The notes under the pieces: generated by a model
The model's database searches: none
What the model was told of the DNA's origin: nothing
What the model saw: only the letters and a program-made list of their open reading frames with translations
Shown: one piece after another, positions 27,902-42,900 of the stretch
Layout: the number at the start of each line of letters is the position of its first letter
How positions within the stretch are numbered: the stretch's first letter is position 1
Assembly (NCBI GenBank): GCA_021740905.1
Contig: JAIOYV010000023.1
Coordinates: forward strand, 1-64,000
From: Bacteroidales bacterium
GTDB lineage: Bacteria > Bacteroidota > Bacteroidia > Bacteroidales > M50B96
DNA: 64,000 bases
Direction: 5' to 3'
Program-made: the position numbers and the translations under genes

Positions 27902-30900
27902 ATGAGAAGAATTTACTTAATTTTTACCGTCTTAGTTCTGGCAACAATTGGAATGTCTGCCCAAAATATTCTTTTTGAGGAAGATTTTGAGTCATCCGCG
28001 CCAGGTTGGTCAACAGATGGTTCACCAGGAGTTTCAGATTGGCAGATTGGAACTGATTTAAGCTCTACGGGGTTTACGATCCCAGCGCATACATTTTATG
28101 CTGCATCAAATGACAATGCTTGCGTTTGTAATTTGATCTCAGATATTTATATATCTCCCGAAATTAGTTTTGGCAGCGCATCAGGGTTAAAAGTAAGTTT
28201 TGATTCTTACTTACCAAATCCTTATGCCTCTGGCGGGTTTACCGATTCGAAGGGATATATTATGGTGTTACAAGGTTCTACCTGGACCCAAGTTGCAGAA
28301 GTAACAGCAAATACTAATTGGACTAATGTTGAAATTAGTCTTGATGGTTTTGTTTCTGGAAATGCAAAACTTGGGTTTAAGCATAGCGACCAAGGGGCAT
28401 CAACTACAGGTTGGGCAATCGACAACGTTGTTGTTTCGGCCCAATGGGATTACGATATTGGTGTAACGGCTTGGACAAGCCCTATGACAGGCTGCCTTCC
28501 CAACAACGCAGATGTCGTTTTAGAGGTGAAAAATTTTGGCTCACAAACCATTACTTCATTTGATATTTATTATACCCTTGACGGGGTAAACAGTTCCGTG
28601 CAAACCGTCAGTCAGATTATGCTATCGGGCGACACATATAGTCACTCATTTAACGTAACATTGGATCTATCTGTAGGGGTTGAACATACATTTAATGCTA
28701 CAATAGCTTTGAATGGTTTTACCGATCAGGGAGCTGGAAATAATTCATTCGGCAGTGATGTTCTTGTTAAAAGATACGCAACACTGCCTTTTTCTTTTGT
28801 TGAAGGTTTTGCCGCTAACGAAAGTTATTATTGGAGCCTCGATGCCAATACCAATGGAAATGCACAGTTTGTAAACGAAACTGTAAAATTGACCGGTAAT
28901 GGCGCCATTGGATGGGTAGGAGGTATTAATACCACAACTGCTTCAAATGCCTGGAATGATAATACAAGTTATCATTCTATGTTGGAACTTACCTGTAATA
29001 GTGGAATGGTGGCGGCAGTCCCCGAAAATCTTGAGTTGGTCTTTGATTTAAGACAAGAAACTCATTATTCATTGAAATACTGCTGGTTTGGTGTATTTGT
29101 GAATGGGACTCAAATTGCAAATACTCTTGGTACATTGAATTTTAATCCATTGACTCAGAATTCTGATCCTTGGCAAGAACAGACTTTTAATTTATCGGCT
29201 TATGCAGGCACAGCTTTTACTATTGAATTAAAAGCAAGTTGCCAGTATGCCGACGATATGGTTTTGCTCGATAATGTTGTGATTCGTCCACGTAACGAAC
29301 AAGATGCTGGTGTTTCACAAATTATAGATCCTAAATCGAATTGCGGCTTAGCATCTGTTAATAATATTACTGTAGTTGTCAAAAACTATGGAGTAGAGTC
29401 AATATCAAATATACCGGTTTGGTATACCATTGATGGTGTCGTGACCGAATACTATGCAGGTACTGTGCCAGGACCAATTTTGGCAGGTGGAGTTTCAACT
29501 CCAGCTGTATTTCCAGCCAAACCAACTCCTGGTCTGGAAAATGTAGGACCGCACCAATTTACCGCATTTACCAAATTACCCGGCGATATTTATTTTCCCG
29601 GAAACGATGCTTTAACAATCGTTGTCACCAACCTTCCGGTGATTTCTGATTTTCCGTATAGCCAGGATTTCGAATCCGTTGGCTATTGGACACCTGGTGG
29701 TGTTAATTCCTCTTGGGAACTCGGCACACCAAATCCTTTAAATCCTGTAATTAATGTAGCAGGATCTGGTGCTAATTCATGGATGACAAATCTGAATGGC
29801 AATTATAATAACGATGAAAATTCCTACTTGTTAGGACCTTGCTTTGATTTTACTACAATGACCGATCCTTCGATCGATTTCAAAATATGGTATCATACCG
29901 ATGCCTATACTGATGGTTTGCAACTACAATCATCTGTAAATAATGGATCGACATGGGAAGTGGTTGGGACATCATACCCTGCACCAAATCTTGACAACTG
30001 GTATAATTATTCTGATGTTAGTGAATTTGGAACTGGACAACCTGCCTGGACGGATGTATCAGGAGGATGGATCTTGGCTCATCACTCGTTGGCTAGCTTA
30101 GCTCATGAACCGAATGTTAAGTTACGCTTTGTGTTTAAATCCGATGGCGACAACTTAGGTGGCAACCCTCAGGTGGTTCAAGATTATGACGGTATCGCAA
30201 TTGATGATATTTCGATCAGCGACCCACAAGCTACAAACGACATCCGTGTTATGGAATGGTTAAGCCCACTTGGTGGATACTATATGTCCGCAAACGAAGT
30301 GGTCAGCATAAGGGTGAAAAACTTAGGCTTGAATACTATCACAAGTTTCAGTGCCTATTATTCATTGGATGGTGGAGTAACCAACACCACTCCCGAAACG
30401 TTTACAGTGAATATTGCTACCAACGATTATGCAATTGTAAACTTTTCACAAACTGCCGATTTTGCAACATTTGGAACATACCCCTGTGAAGTTACGGTAG
30501 TACTTCCAGCTGACGAAAATGCGCTAAACAATATGGTTAGCCTTAATGTGGTATCTCTACCTTCGATTTCTATGTTTCCATACTATGAAGATTTCCAAAC
30601 TGTCGACCATTTCTGGACTGCTGGGGGGACTAATTCGAGTTGGGAATTTGGTATCCCTGCAGGAAGCACAATCCCTGTGGATCCAGGAGATATAAACCCT
30701 GCACTTGATTCAGCCTGGGTAACCAATTTGGATGGAGTATATAATAACAATGAATTTAGTTGGGTTGAAAGTCCTTTGATGGATTTCACTTCGCTGATTA
30801 TCCCTGCAATTTCGATGCGGATTGCTTATGATGCTGAAGGTTTTGTCAATGACGGGGCTTGTGTACAGTATTCAATCGGTGGAGGCGCGTGGACTACTTT

Positions 30901-33900
30901 GGGTACATTAGGCGTTCCCCCAAACAACGAAAATTGGTATATCAATTTTGTTGATGGTTTGGCTGGCGAGCCTGGATGGACCGATTATTCAAATGGATGG
31001 AAGTTAGCTACGCAAGATTTGCCGATAGCCCTTGGAGGTCAAACTGATGTTAAAATAAGAGTCCTTTTTGGTTCGGATGCAAATACTGTTTTAGAAGGTA
31101 TGGCTTTCGACGATGTTATGATTTTTGAAAATGCCCCACACGACCTTGCAGTTACTGAGTGGTCATCGCAAACGGTGGCTTGTGGTTTAAGCACTCAGGA
31201 AATCGTTACTGTAAAGATTGATAACTTGGGTTATTTTGATGAAAGCAATTTCCAGATTAAATATACTGTCAATGGAAATTCAGTTACCGAAACTGTTAGT
31301 GCAACCATTTTAGCCTTTAGTTCAGACTACTTTAGTTTCGCTACCCCGGTCGATATGTCGGCTCCTGGGGTGTATACCTGCTCGGTAGAAATTATTACTG
31401 CTGATAATGATATGGGAAATAATCTTTTAACGAAGAGCATCCTTTCATCTCCATTAATTTCCAGCTTTCCTTACCTTGAAGATTTTGAAGGTGGAAACGG
31501 AAATTGGGTTTCCGGTGGTACTAATTCAACTTGGGACTTGGGTGCGCCAAACGCTATAAACCCGTTTATTTCAACAGCTGGATCTGGTGTTAATTCATGG
31601 GTGACAAATTTGAATGGCGATTATAGTCCATTGGAAGAATCGTATGTGGAAAGCCCATGTTTCAATTTCCAAAATATTGGATGGCCAGCTATCTCCTTCC
31701 AGTTTATTTCTGACTGCGAATTCTATAGCTCAACATTTGGATTCGATGGAGCAATCTTAGAATATTCTACCGACGGAGGATATATGTGGGATCGCGTAGG
31801 CAATTTGGGCGACACTACTAATTGGTACAATGTGCCTCAGGTATGGTCGTTTGGAAACACCGAAGCTTGGGGAGCCCAATCAACAGGATGGGTAACTGCA
31901 GGTATCGATATGTTTTACTTAGGCGGAGAACCAAATGTTAAATTCCGCTTTAAGTTTGCCTCCGACGATTATAATTATCCTGCCGGATCGCATTACGATG
32001 GTTTTGGCTTTGATGATATTTTTGTATTCAATAATGCACCTTATCCAATATTGACTTATACTTCGATTGACAATATCTGTTATTTAGGTACTAATGGTTC
32101 TATTGATGTAACTATCACAGGTGGCAACCCTCCTTTTACTTTTGTATGGGGCGATGGAGCTACTACCGAAGATAGGAGTGGGCTTGCAGCAGGTACCTAT
32201 AATGTTACTTTAACTGATGCCAACCTGAACGTAGTTGATACCTTTATGACAATTGGTCAAGGTGCACCCTATTATGCCACAGTAAATGTAACCCAAGATG
32301 TTCTTTGTTTTGGTGGAAGCAATGGTGCATTAGAAGTTGTTGTTGCTACGGGTAATCCTCCTTATACATATTTATGGGATAATGGAGCTACCGATGCCAT
32401 TGCAACCGGCCTTATGGCAGGTACATATTGTGTTACAGTATGGGATGCAGATGGTTGTGTAGCACAAGGAAGTTCAAACATAGGGCAATCCTACGATTGG
32501 GGGTATTCAAACTCATTGGTTAGCCATAATATTTTAATAGATGTGACAGCTCAAATTACTGTTGATGGCACACCGGTGAATCCAAACGAATACCTGATTG
32601 GTGCTTTCTACGATAATGGTGGTGTTCTCGAATGTGCAGGATATGCCCAGTGGTCTGGTGCTGTTGCTGTATTCGAACTTGCAGGACAGGATTATCAAAT
32701 GCCTGATGGTTTTGCCTCTGGTGAAGCTTTCACTTGGAAAATGTACAGGATTGCTGACGGTGTAACACTTGACGCAACCGCTACTTATAACTACCCCGAT
32801 ACTTATTTTACAGGTGGGAACTTCGTTGATGGTGGATTTACTTCTATCGCAATGCTCGATGGAACTGCTTCAATGCCTTCTTCAAGCACATCTGTTTGTG
32901 GAACCTTATCCGAACCTGATGATTTGGTACTTACTCTTATACCTTCCAATTATGGTGGTTTTGGAATTAGCTGCAACGGTGGAAATAATGGACAGATTGT
33001 TGCCTCTACAATTGGAGGAACAGCACCCTATTCGTATGCCTGGAGCAATAGTGTGATCGGTGCTAATAACAATGGTCTGATTGCGGGTACATATACAGTT
33101 ACAGTAACTGATGGAAATGGTTGTACAAAAGATGGTTCGATAACTCTTACAGAACCTGCTTTGCTTACTATTTCGACTTTGGTGACTGATGTAAGTTGTA
33201 ATGGATATAGCGATGGTGCTATTCATCTTACTATGGGCGGCGGCGTTATGCCTTATACCTATAGTTGGAACACTGGGGCTAATTCACCTGCTTTAGTAAA
33301 TGTTCCTGCCGGATCGTATTTAGTCACTGTAACCGATGCAAATGGATGTTCAATAACTGCCGGTGCAACGCTAATGCAGTCAGTTTTACTTCCGTTGCAG
33401 GAGAATTTCGAAGCTGGCGTTTTACCTGCCGGATGGGAAAGCACTCATGCAACACCTTCAGTTGGTTGGGAATTTGGAAATAATTTAGGGACTCCTATCA
33501 CTTTTGAAATTCCTTCACATACAATTTATGCGGGTTCAAATGATGATAAGTGGGATGACTATACAGCTATGGTCAACGATGCTTCGATGGATTATTTAAT
33601 TACTCCCCCTATGGATCTCATGGGATATAGTTCAGTAAATCTTACTTTCGATGCATTCTTTTCAAATTCTTTCTATGGTTCAGTTGCTACAATTGAAATT
33701 AGCCTTGATGGAGGAGCTACCTGGACAGTAATTCATACATTATCAACAGATGCCAATTGGCAAGAAGATTTAGTCGTTTCTCTTTCGGCTTATGTCAATA
33801 TGTGTAATGTAAGGCTTGCCTTCCACCACAACGATAATGGAAACTGGGCTTCTGGTTTTGCCATCGATAATGTAAATATAATTGGTACTGTTCATGATCT

Positions 33901-36900
33901 GGAACTTACTGCATGGGTATCGCCAACTGGTGAGAATTGCGGTTTGACCAATAGCGAGCAAGTCTCTATTCAGGTTACTAACCTGGGTGCCCAAGCGGCA
34001 ACCGGTTTCGACCTGTATTATATCCTTAATGGTACAACTTATACTGAAACATATAATGGTAGCCTTGCACCTGGTGCAATGATGACCTATACATTTGCAC
34101 CTATCGATCTAACTGCGTTTGTTAATTATACTGCTTCTGCTGGTTTGAGTTATGCACTTGATACCGAAAACGGAAATGATATGATCACCGGTATTATGTT
34201 TGGAAACCATCCAACTATTTCAATTCCATATTTGGAAGATTTCGAGGATAACGAGATGGAATATTTTGGACAAACTGTTGGTGCCGATGCAACCTTAAAT
34301 ATTGTAAACGATGGATCTAATTCTACACTTGTTGTTACCGGACAAAATCCGAATGCCGGATGGTTTGGTGGCATTAACGCTACAGCTAACGATGCATGGA
34401 ATCTTAGTACTTCGCATCAGGTATCTGCACTTACATGGTGCTCGGTTGATGCAACAGGATTAAGTAGCCTCGAATTATTGATCGACCTACAGCAAATGTT
34501 TGCCAATGTGCCGAACAATAGCTGGTTCCGTGTCCTGGTCAATGGTGTTCAGGTTGGACCTGACTATAACCCAAGTAGCCAGACAGACCCAATGCAAACT
34601 ATACAGTGGGATTTGGATGCTTATGCAGGTACAATTTTCAATCTGACATTGCAATTCTCGAATAGGAGTTTGGACGATAAAGTTATTATTGACAACATAA
34701 TTTTGCGTGAAAAGATTGTTGACGTAGCTGCTGTTGCAATTACTTCTCCAATGGCATCTTGTCAATATTCATCAACGGAAGTTGTTACTGTTTCCTTAGA
34801 AAACCTGGGTGGACTTACTGCCAGTGGATTTGATGTGGTACTTAATATAGATGGTTCTATTATTACCGAAACTTACAATGGAGTTGCTATTATCCCTGGT
34901 GGATTTGGTACTCATACGTTTGCTGCCACTGCCGATCTTTCGGTAAACGGCCCACACACAATTTCTGTGGATGTAAATATTGCAAACGATGTCAATGCTG
35001 CGAATGATGTAGCTACCTTGAACCTTTTAAGTACACCTTATTATAATACTTATCCTTTTGCTGAAACTGCTGCTAACTTCGGTTCTTTCTGGACTGCCGG
35101 TGGTACTAATTCATCATGGGTATTTGGAACTGATACCTGGTCTACAGTTTTGAATAGTGGATCATACTTCAACGACGAAATGTCGTGGGTTGTAAGCCCA
35201 TGTTTCGACTTTTCAACATTGATTTCTCCGGTTATCGAATTGGATCTTAGCTACCTTACTGAAATTAATTTGGATGGTGCTATGCTTCAATATTCAACCG
35301 ATGGTGTTACCTGGAATACAATTGGCGCACAAGGTGATAATGATAATTGGTACAATACCGCCAATGGTTGGTCAGGTAATTCGGGTGGAATAATTACTGT
35401 CCGCCACGAATTGTTTGGATTAGCTGGCATGAGCAATGTACAGTTCAGAATGTACTTTAACTCTGACTATGCTACCAACGCTGTAGGTATTTCGTTCAGC
35501 AATGTGGAAATTTACGAACAGAATGATATAGGTGCTGTTGCTTCAGCTCCAGCCGGAGTTTGCGAAGGCAGTGATTTTTCTGTTGATATTACCATTCAGA
35601 ATTTTGGATACTCGGTTATCCCTGCGGGAGCAGTGATTGATGTTCAATACACATTGAATGGAAATACTGTGAACGAAATGATTGCACTTAGCAGTTCGTT
35701 GAATCCTGGTGGTACAGCAATGTTGAACTTTGCCACTGTTGAAAACATGATGGCTGGTACTTACAGCATTGATGCTACCGCCACAATGGTTGCCGATTTC
35801 AATGCCTCAAACAATGCTATGGTAACTGGATCAATTATGATTTACGCCTTACCTGTGGTTAGCCTGGGTGCTGATGTAAATATTTGTAATCAAGCCAGTG
35901 CAATATTAGATGCTGGAACATGGAACGCTTATTTATGGTCGGATGGAAGTACAGATCAAACGTTGACCGTTTCTGCTGCTGGAACATATAGTATTACCGT
36001 TACAGATGCGAATGGGTGTATGAATTCTGATGAAATTGCAGTAGGTATTTATCCACTTCCAATTGTTGATTTGGGAGCTGATGTTGCTTTCTGTGATGGA
36101 CTAAGTGCTACACTTGATGCAGGTCAATTTGTTTCTTACTTATGGTCTGACGGTAGTGCCAATCAAACATTGGCAGTTTCAACGGCCGGAACATATACTG
36201 TTACTGTTACCGATTCCAATGGTTGTCAGAATTCTGACGCTATTGTGGTAAGCGTTTATCCATTACCTTCTGCTGATGCTGGTTTGGACCAAACTATATG
36301 TTTTGGTGAAAGTGCTACATTAACAGCTAGTGGTGGTGATATTTACGTTTGGAATAATGGAGAAACAACAGCAAGTATTGTGGTAGCCCCTGCTGTAACC
36401 TCAACCTATACTGTTGTAGTTACTGAAACTACAAATGGGTGTTCAGCAAGCGATGATGTAGTAGTTAATTTGAACTATGGTCCTGTCATCGACAATGCTG
36501 TTGTTACTGATGTTACATGCTATGGATACAATAATGGAGCTATAGCCCTATCTGTTAGCGGAGGTGTTACTCCATATACGTATATTTGGTCGAATGCTGC
36601 AAGTTCTTTTGCTCTGAGCAATTTAGCACCGGGTACCTATACAGTTACTATTACCGATGGTGGAAGTTGCGATGAAATTGCCTCGTTTGTAATAACAGAA
36701 CCTGCACCTGTACTTGTTACAGTTATCGATATTTCTCAGAATGTTGGTTATGGCATCAGTTGTTTTAATACCAACGATGGTAATGTAATGGCTTTGTCAA
36801 CCAATGGAATTGGAACATTAAGCTATTTATGGTCGAACAGTGCAACTACTCAGGCAATTGATAACTTATCGCCTGGTAATTATACTGTTACAGTGACCGA

Positions 36901-39900
36901 TTCAAATGGTTGCATGGGTACAGGTAGCATTCTTGTTACCGAACCACCTGAGTTGACCGCTACTGTTTCAACAACAAATATTACCTGCTATGGATATAGT
37001 AATGGTACAGCTACTGTATCTCCTTTGGGCGGTACACCTCCGTATGATTTCTTATGGAGTAACAATGCAACCACTCAAACTGTGACGAATCTTGGACCCG
37101 ATCTTTACTCAGTGTGGGTGTCGGATGCTAATGGTTGTGTTATTGTTGTTGCTGATTATGTAGTTGAGCCAGCTGACTTGCTTTTATCAGCCACAGTTAC
37201 CTCAGATTTTAATGGTTATGGAGTGAGTTGTTTTGGAGCTAGCAATGGTTCTGCATCGTTGACTAATATGGGTGGTATTCCACCTTACACAGTGCTTTGG
37301 AGCAATGGTGCTACTACAAACTCGATAAGCAATTTGGTTGCTAATACCTATACTGTTACTGTAACTGATATGAATGGTTGTATTAAAGATACCAGTGTGA
37401 TTATTACGCAGCCCAACCCATTGCTAGGTGGTCTGAACAGTCCTTTGCATACAACCTATAACATTAGCTGTTTTGGTGGCTCAAATGGTGCTATAACTGT
37501 AAATGTAAATGGTGGTGTTCAACCCTATATTTATGTGTGGTCGAACGGTGCAACTGGAACAAACATTACTGGTCTACCAGCAGGTTCTTACTCTGTTACT
37601 GCTACCGATGCGAACGGTTGTTCAATATTCTTTAATAAGACTCTTACACAGCCTGCCTTGTTAGAAGCAAACGCATCTGTCAACATTCAATATAATGGCG
37701 AAGATGTTAGCTGCTTCGGCGGTTCAGATGGACAAGCTATTGTAAATGTTACTGGAGGTGTAAGCCTTAGTACAGTTTTATGGTCGAATAATGCCAATAC
37801 ATTAGTAGCGATTGGGTTGTCGGCAGGAAACTATACTGTCACCGTGACCGATAACAATGGTTGTACGGCAAATTCAGCGGTAACACTTACCGAGCCTATT
37901 GCTATTACCGGTTCTTCCATGGTTACTTCAAGTTATGGTACATATGGTACACATATCACTTGTTTTGGATCGACCGATGGTTCGGCATACGCAACTGCAA
38001 CAGGTGGAACAGGCTTATTATCTTATCAATGGGATTCTTCGCCGGTTCAAAATTCTGACACTTTAGTTAATGTTGGTGCCGGTATATACACTGTATCTGT
38101 TACCGATGCCAATGGTTGCTTGTTTACTTCTTCGGTTGAAATACTTAGTCCGGATGAAATTGTACTTTCTGCCTCTGTTACTTCCGATTACAACGGACAG
38201 GATGTTTCCTGCTATGGTTCATCAGATGGTGAAGGTACTGTTGTTGCAACTGGCGGGACTGGGACATTGTCCTATTTATGGAGTTCTGGTGCAGTAACTT
38301 CGGTTGCTACTGGATTGTCTGTAGGTACCTATTCAGTTACTGTTACCGATGAAAACGGATGTTTTGCTACCGCTTCTATTACTTTAACTGAACCAACTGT
38401 GGTTGCCGGGTCTTTAGAAGTAACTTCAAAAGCTCTTTTCCATGGACGTGATGTTTCATGCAATGGTGCTTCTGATGGTTCTTTGGCGGCTGTTAATGTT
38501 TCCGGAGGAACTCCTCCATACACGTATGCTTGGAGTACAGGTGGAACTGATGATGAAATCTTTGGTCTATCGGCAGGGTTTTACGCCTTGACTATCTACG
38601 ATGCCAATTTATGTCCAATCAATCCTCCTTTATTCAAACAAATTGTAAATCCCCCTGTTCTTGTTATCAATGCTACCGCTGCAGATTGCTTTGCCGGTAG
38701 TAATGGATGGGCTACTGCCACACCAGCTGGAGGTACAACACCTTATACATATAGCTGGTCCAATGGTCAAACCACCCAAACAGCTACAGGTTTAGTCGCA
38801 GGATCTTATGATGTTACTGTAACCGATGTAAACGGATGTACCGAAACACATAATTATATTCTTTCACCACTTCAGGTGTCGGGTGTAATTGCAGATATCG
38901 ACGGGTATTCGGTAAGTTGTTTTGGAGGATCTGATGGATCGATTGATCTCAGTCCTATTGACGGGGTTACTCCTTATTCATTTAGTTGGGATACCGGTGA
39001 AAATACGGAAGATGTTTCCGGTCTTATGGCTGGTATGCATTATGTTTCTGTAACGGATGATATTGGATGTCTTGTTGTAGACTCGTTCTTATTGACAGAA
39101 CCCGATCCAGTACAAGCAGAGGCAAGTGTCACCAGTAACTACAATGGTTATGATATCAGTTGCCCTGGAGCAATGAATGGGGCTGTTACAGTAGATGTAC
39201 TTGTTGGCTTCTCTCCATATACTTATCTTTGGAGTACAGGATCGACAAATCAAAATGTCAGCTACCTATTGGCTGGTACATATACAGTCACTATTACGGA
39301 TAATCATGGTTGCGAGGGAACTGCTTCGGTTACTTTGGAAGATCCTACCCCAATGGGATACACTGCAGTTGTAACGGATGCTGCATGTAATGGTACAGCA
39401 ACCGGTAGTATTGATATTACTGTATCGGGTGGAGCAACTCCTTATTTGTATTTTTGGAATTTTGGTGCACATACTGAAGATGTCAGCAACTTGACAGCAG
39501 GTACTTATTATGTACTTTTACTTGATGCAAACATGTGTTTCATTCCAAGCGAAGTGTTTGTTCTTGGACAACCTACTACTCTTATGGCCAATGCCGTGGT
39601 GACTACCGATTTCGATGGATATGGGGTGAGTTGCTTTGGTGCTGCTGATGCAGGTATCGATTTGACCGTGAGCGGCGGTACTACACCTTACGACTATGCT
39701 TGGAGCAATTCAGAAAGTTCAGAGGACTTAACGAATGTTGGAGTTGGTTCGTATGAAGTTACGGTAACTGATTTCATGGGTTGTTCTGTAATCGTTTCAG
39801 TTCAGGTTACCGAACCCGATTTATTTGTTGCTACTGCTCTTATCGATACTGATTTCAACGGATATGCTGTTAGTTGCGATGGAGCTACCGATGGCGAAGT

Positions 39901-42900
39901 TTCTGTGACATTAGACTACGGTTTTGCACCATTTACTTATCTCTGGAGCAATGGAAGCACTGAGGCTGCACTTATGGGTGTCGGCGTAGGTACTTACGAT
40001 GTAACAGTAACCGATAACCATGGATGTGTTTCTATGTCGTCCGTTACTTTAACAGGTGCTGATATGCTCACCATTTCTGCTTCTATTATGTCTGATTTCA
40101 ACGGATATTCGATAAGTTGTAATGGTGCTGCCAATGGTGAAATCATGACAACTGTTGCTGATGGAACTTCTCCCTATACCTATATGTGGAGCAATGGTGA
40201 AACCACCATGGACATTACCAATGCAATGGCCGGAGACAATACGGTTACTGTTACTGATGCTAATGGATGTACTGCTATAGCCACAGTAACTTTGACCCAA
40301 CCTGATGCATTTACTGCTACAGCTGTAAGTGGGATATTATATAATGGTGGCGCCCAAATTTCATGTCCTGGCGAAAGCGATGCTTCAATTGATCTTACTG
40401 TGATCGGTGGAGTTGCTTCAGTCGATTACTTGTACGCTTGGTCAAATGGTGAGACCACTCAAGACCTTACAGGGCTTGGTGCTGGAATTTATACTGTGAC
40501 AGTGACAGATGATAATGGATGTGTTACTACCGCTTCTCTTACTATTGTAGCACCTACTCCTGTTATATTGAATGTGTCAGTGTTCAATACTCCTTGCTAT
40601 GGAACATATTATGGATCGGCTACTGCCAATGCAACTGGTGGTACACCTCCTTATAACTTCTATTGGAGCAATTATGCCACTACTCAGTCAATCACTGCGA
40701 TGAATAGTGGGACTTTCTATGTGTATGCACTCGATCAGAACTTGTGTGCTTCCAATTCATATCCTGTCACTTTTGTTGAACCTACTGAATTGGTAGTTAC
40801 TTCAAGTATTGTAGGAACAAATAATTGTAATGGAAATACAAACGGTGCAATCGAACTTGCAGTTAGTGGTGGTACTCCATTCAATGTGGCTCCTTTTTAT
40901 ACTTATTCATGGGTGAAAACAGGTCAGGCTGGTATTTATGCGACTACTAAAAACATCAGTAATCTTGCCGCCGGTACTTACACTTGCACCATTAAGGATG
41001 CAAATAATTGCACGAAGATAGTTTCTGAGACAATTACCCAGCCCGCTTTAATTTCACTTCAGTTGGTTGAAACTCATGTGAATTGTTATGCAGAAGCTAC
41101 CGGTTCAATAATGGTTACTGTTACAAATGGTGTTCAGCCTTTAACTTACAATTGGTCGAATGGTGCAACCGTAGAGGATCTCGTAAATATTACTGGCGGG
41201 TTCTACTTCCTCACCGTTACCGATGCAACAGGCTGTACTGCAATTAGTGGTAAGTTTATTAGCGAGCCAAACGAGTTGATCTTATCGCTTGTTACAACTG
41301 ATCCTTTTTGCAACGGTTCAAGCAATGGTAGTTTGAATTTAAGTGTTTTCGGCGGATCTGCACCATACTCTTATTTATGGACGAATGGTGCAACGACTCA
41401 GGATATTTCTGGTTTAGCTGCCGGATTCTATGAGGTTACTGTAACCGATAGCCATGGTTGTACAGAAAGGATTGATGATATTCTGGTTGAACCAGATGTA
41501 TTAGCCCTTACCATGACTGGTATTGATGTGAACTGCAATGCAGGTGGAAACGGTACCATTGATCTTACGGTTACCGGTGGAATTTCACCTTATTCCTATA
41601 ACTGGAATAGTGGCTTTGCTACCACTGAGGATATTTCCGTAAGCACTTCTGGTACTTATGATGTAGTGGTTACTGATGCTAATGGTTGTACTGCAAGTGG
41701 AAGTCAAACACTTGGAACTGCTAGTGCTATCAGTTTGGCATTTACTGGTACAAATGTAAGTTGTAATGGTGGGGCAAATGGTTCTCTCAGTGTGGCAATA
41801 ACCAATGGTGTAGCTCCTTATGCTATTATGTGGTCAGGCCCTGGAATCGGACAAGCTACAACGTTCGATTGGACATACAACAATACAGGATCGAACCACA
41901 GCATACTTGTTCAGAGTACCATTAGTTCTAATATCGGTGGTGTTCCGTTAGCTGTTGGTGATTACATTGGGGTATTCTACAACGATGCCTTAGGAATGCT
42001 TCAATGTGGTGGTTACTTTGAATGGTCAGGTAACTCAGTTGCATTAGCTGCATGGGGTGCCGATGTTGGTTTTGATGGTTTTGCATCTGGTGAAACCTTC
42101 AAATGGAAAGTTTACCGTGCTTCCGATGGTATGGAATTCGATGCTGAAGTTAGCTACATGACAATGGCAAATGGCGATACATATATTACAAACGGAGTCA
42201 GTGGAATTAGTTCGATTACTGCCGGAATGGGCAACTCTATTAGTGGCCTTGCAATCGGAACTTATACAGCAACTATTTACGACGCCGCAGGATGTTATGG
42301 AGTTGGAACTTATACCATTACGCAACCTTCAGCTATAATAGCCAATGCCTCAGTACATAATGTCACTTGCAATGGCTTGAACAATGGATGGATTAGTTTA
42401 GTTGCTCTGGGTGGTGTTCCACCTTACACGTATAATTGGTCAAATGGAGTAACTACTCTTAATCCACAAAATCTTGCTCCTGGTGTATATTCAGTTACTA
42501 TCACAGATGCAAATGGTTGTACTAAAATCCCGGCACCGGTAACAATTACCGAACCTGCCGTATTAGATTTTACCTGGACAACTACAGATGTTGTTTGTAA
42601 TGGACAGTCGAATGGAACAGCCATGATCGACATTACTGGCGGTACAGCTCCTTATACTACCAACTGGGCTGGATTCAATCCAAATGCTTTGGCTGCTGGA
42701 AATTATACAGTGATTGTTAGCGGAGTCAATGGTTGCTCGGTATCTCATACAATAGCAATCGGTCAACCCGATGTAATCGCAATTACTGACATGATAACCA
42801 ACATAAGTTGTTATGGTGCTCAGGATGGTATGATAGATATTTCCGTAATAGGAGGTATTACACCTTACATGTACTCATGGTCGAATGGTGAGACTACCGA

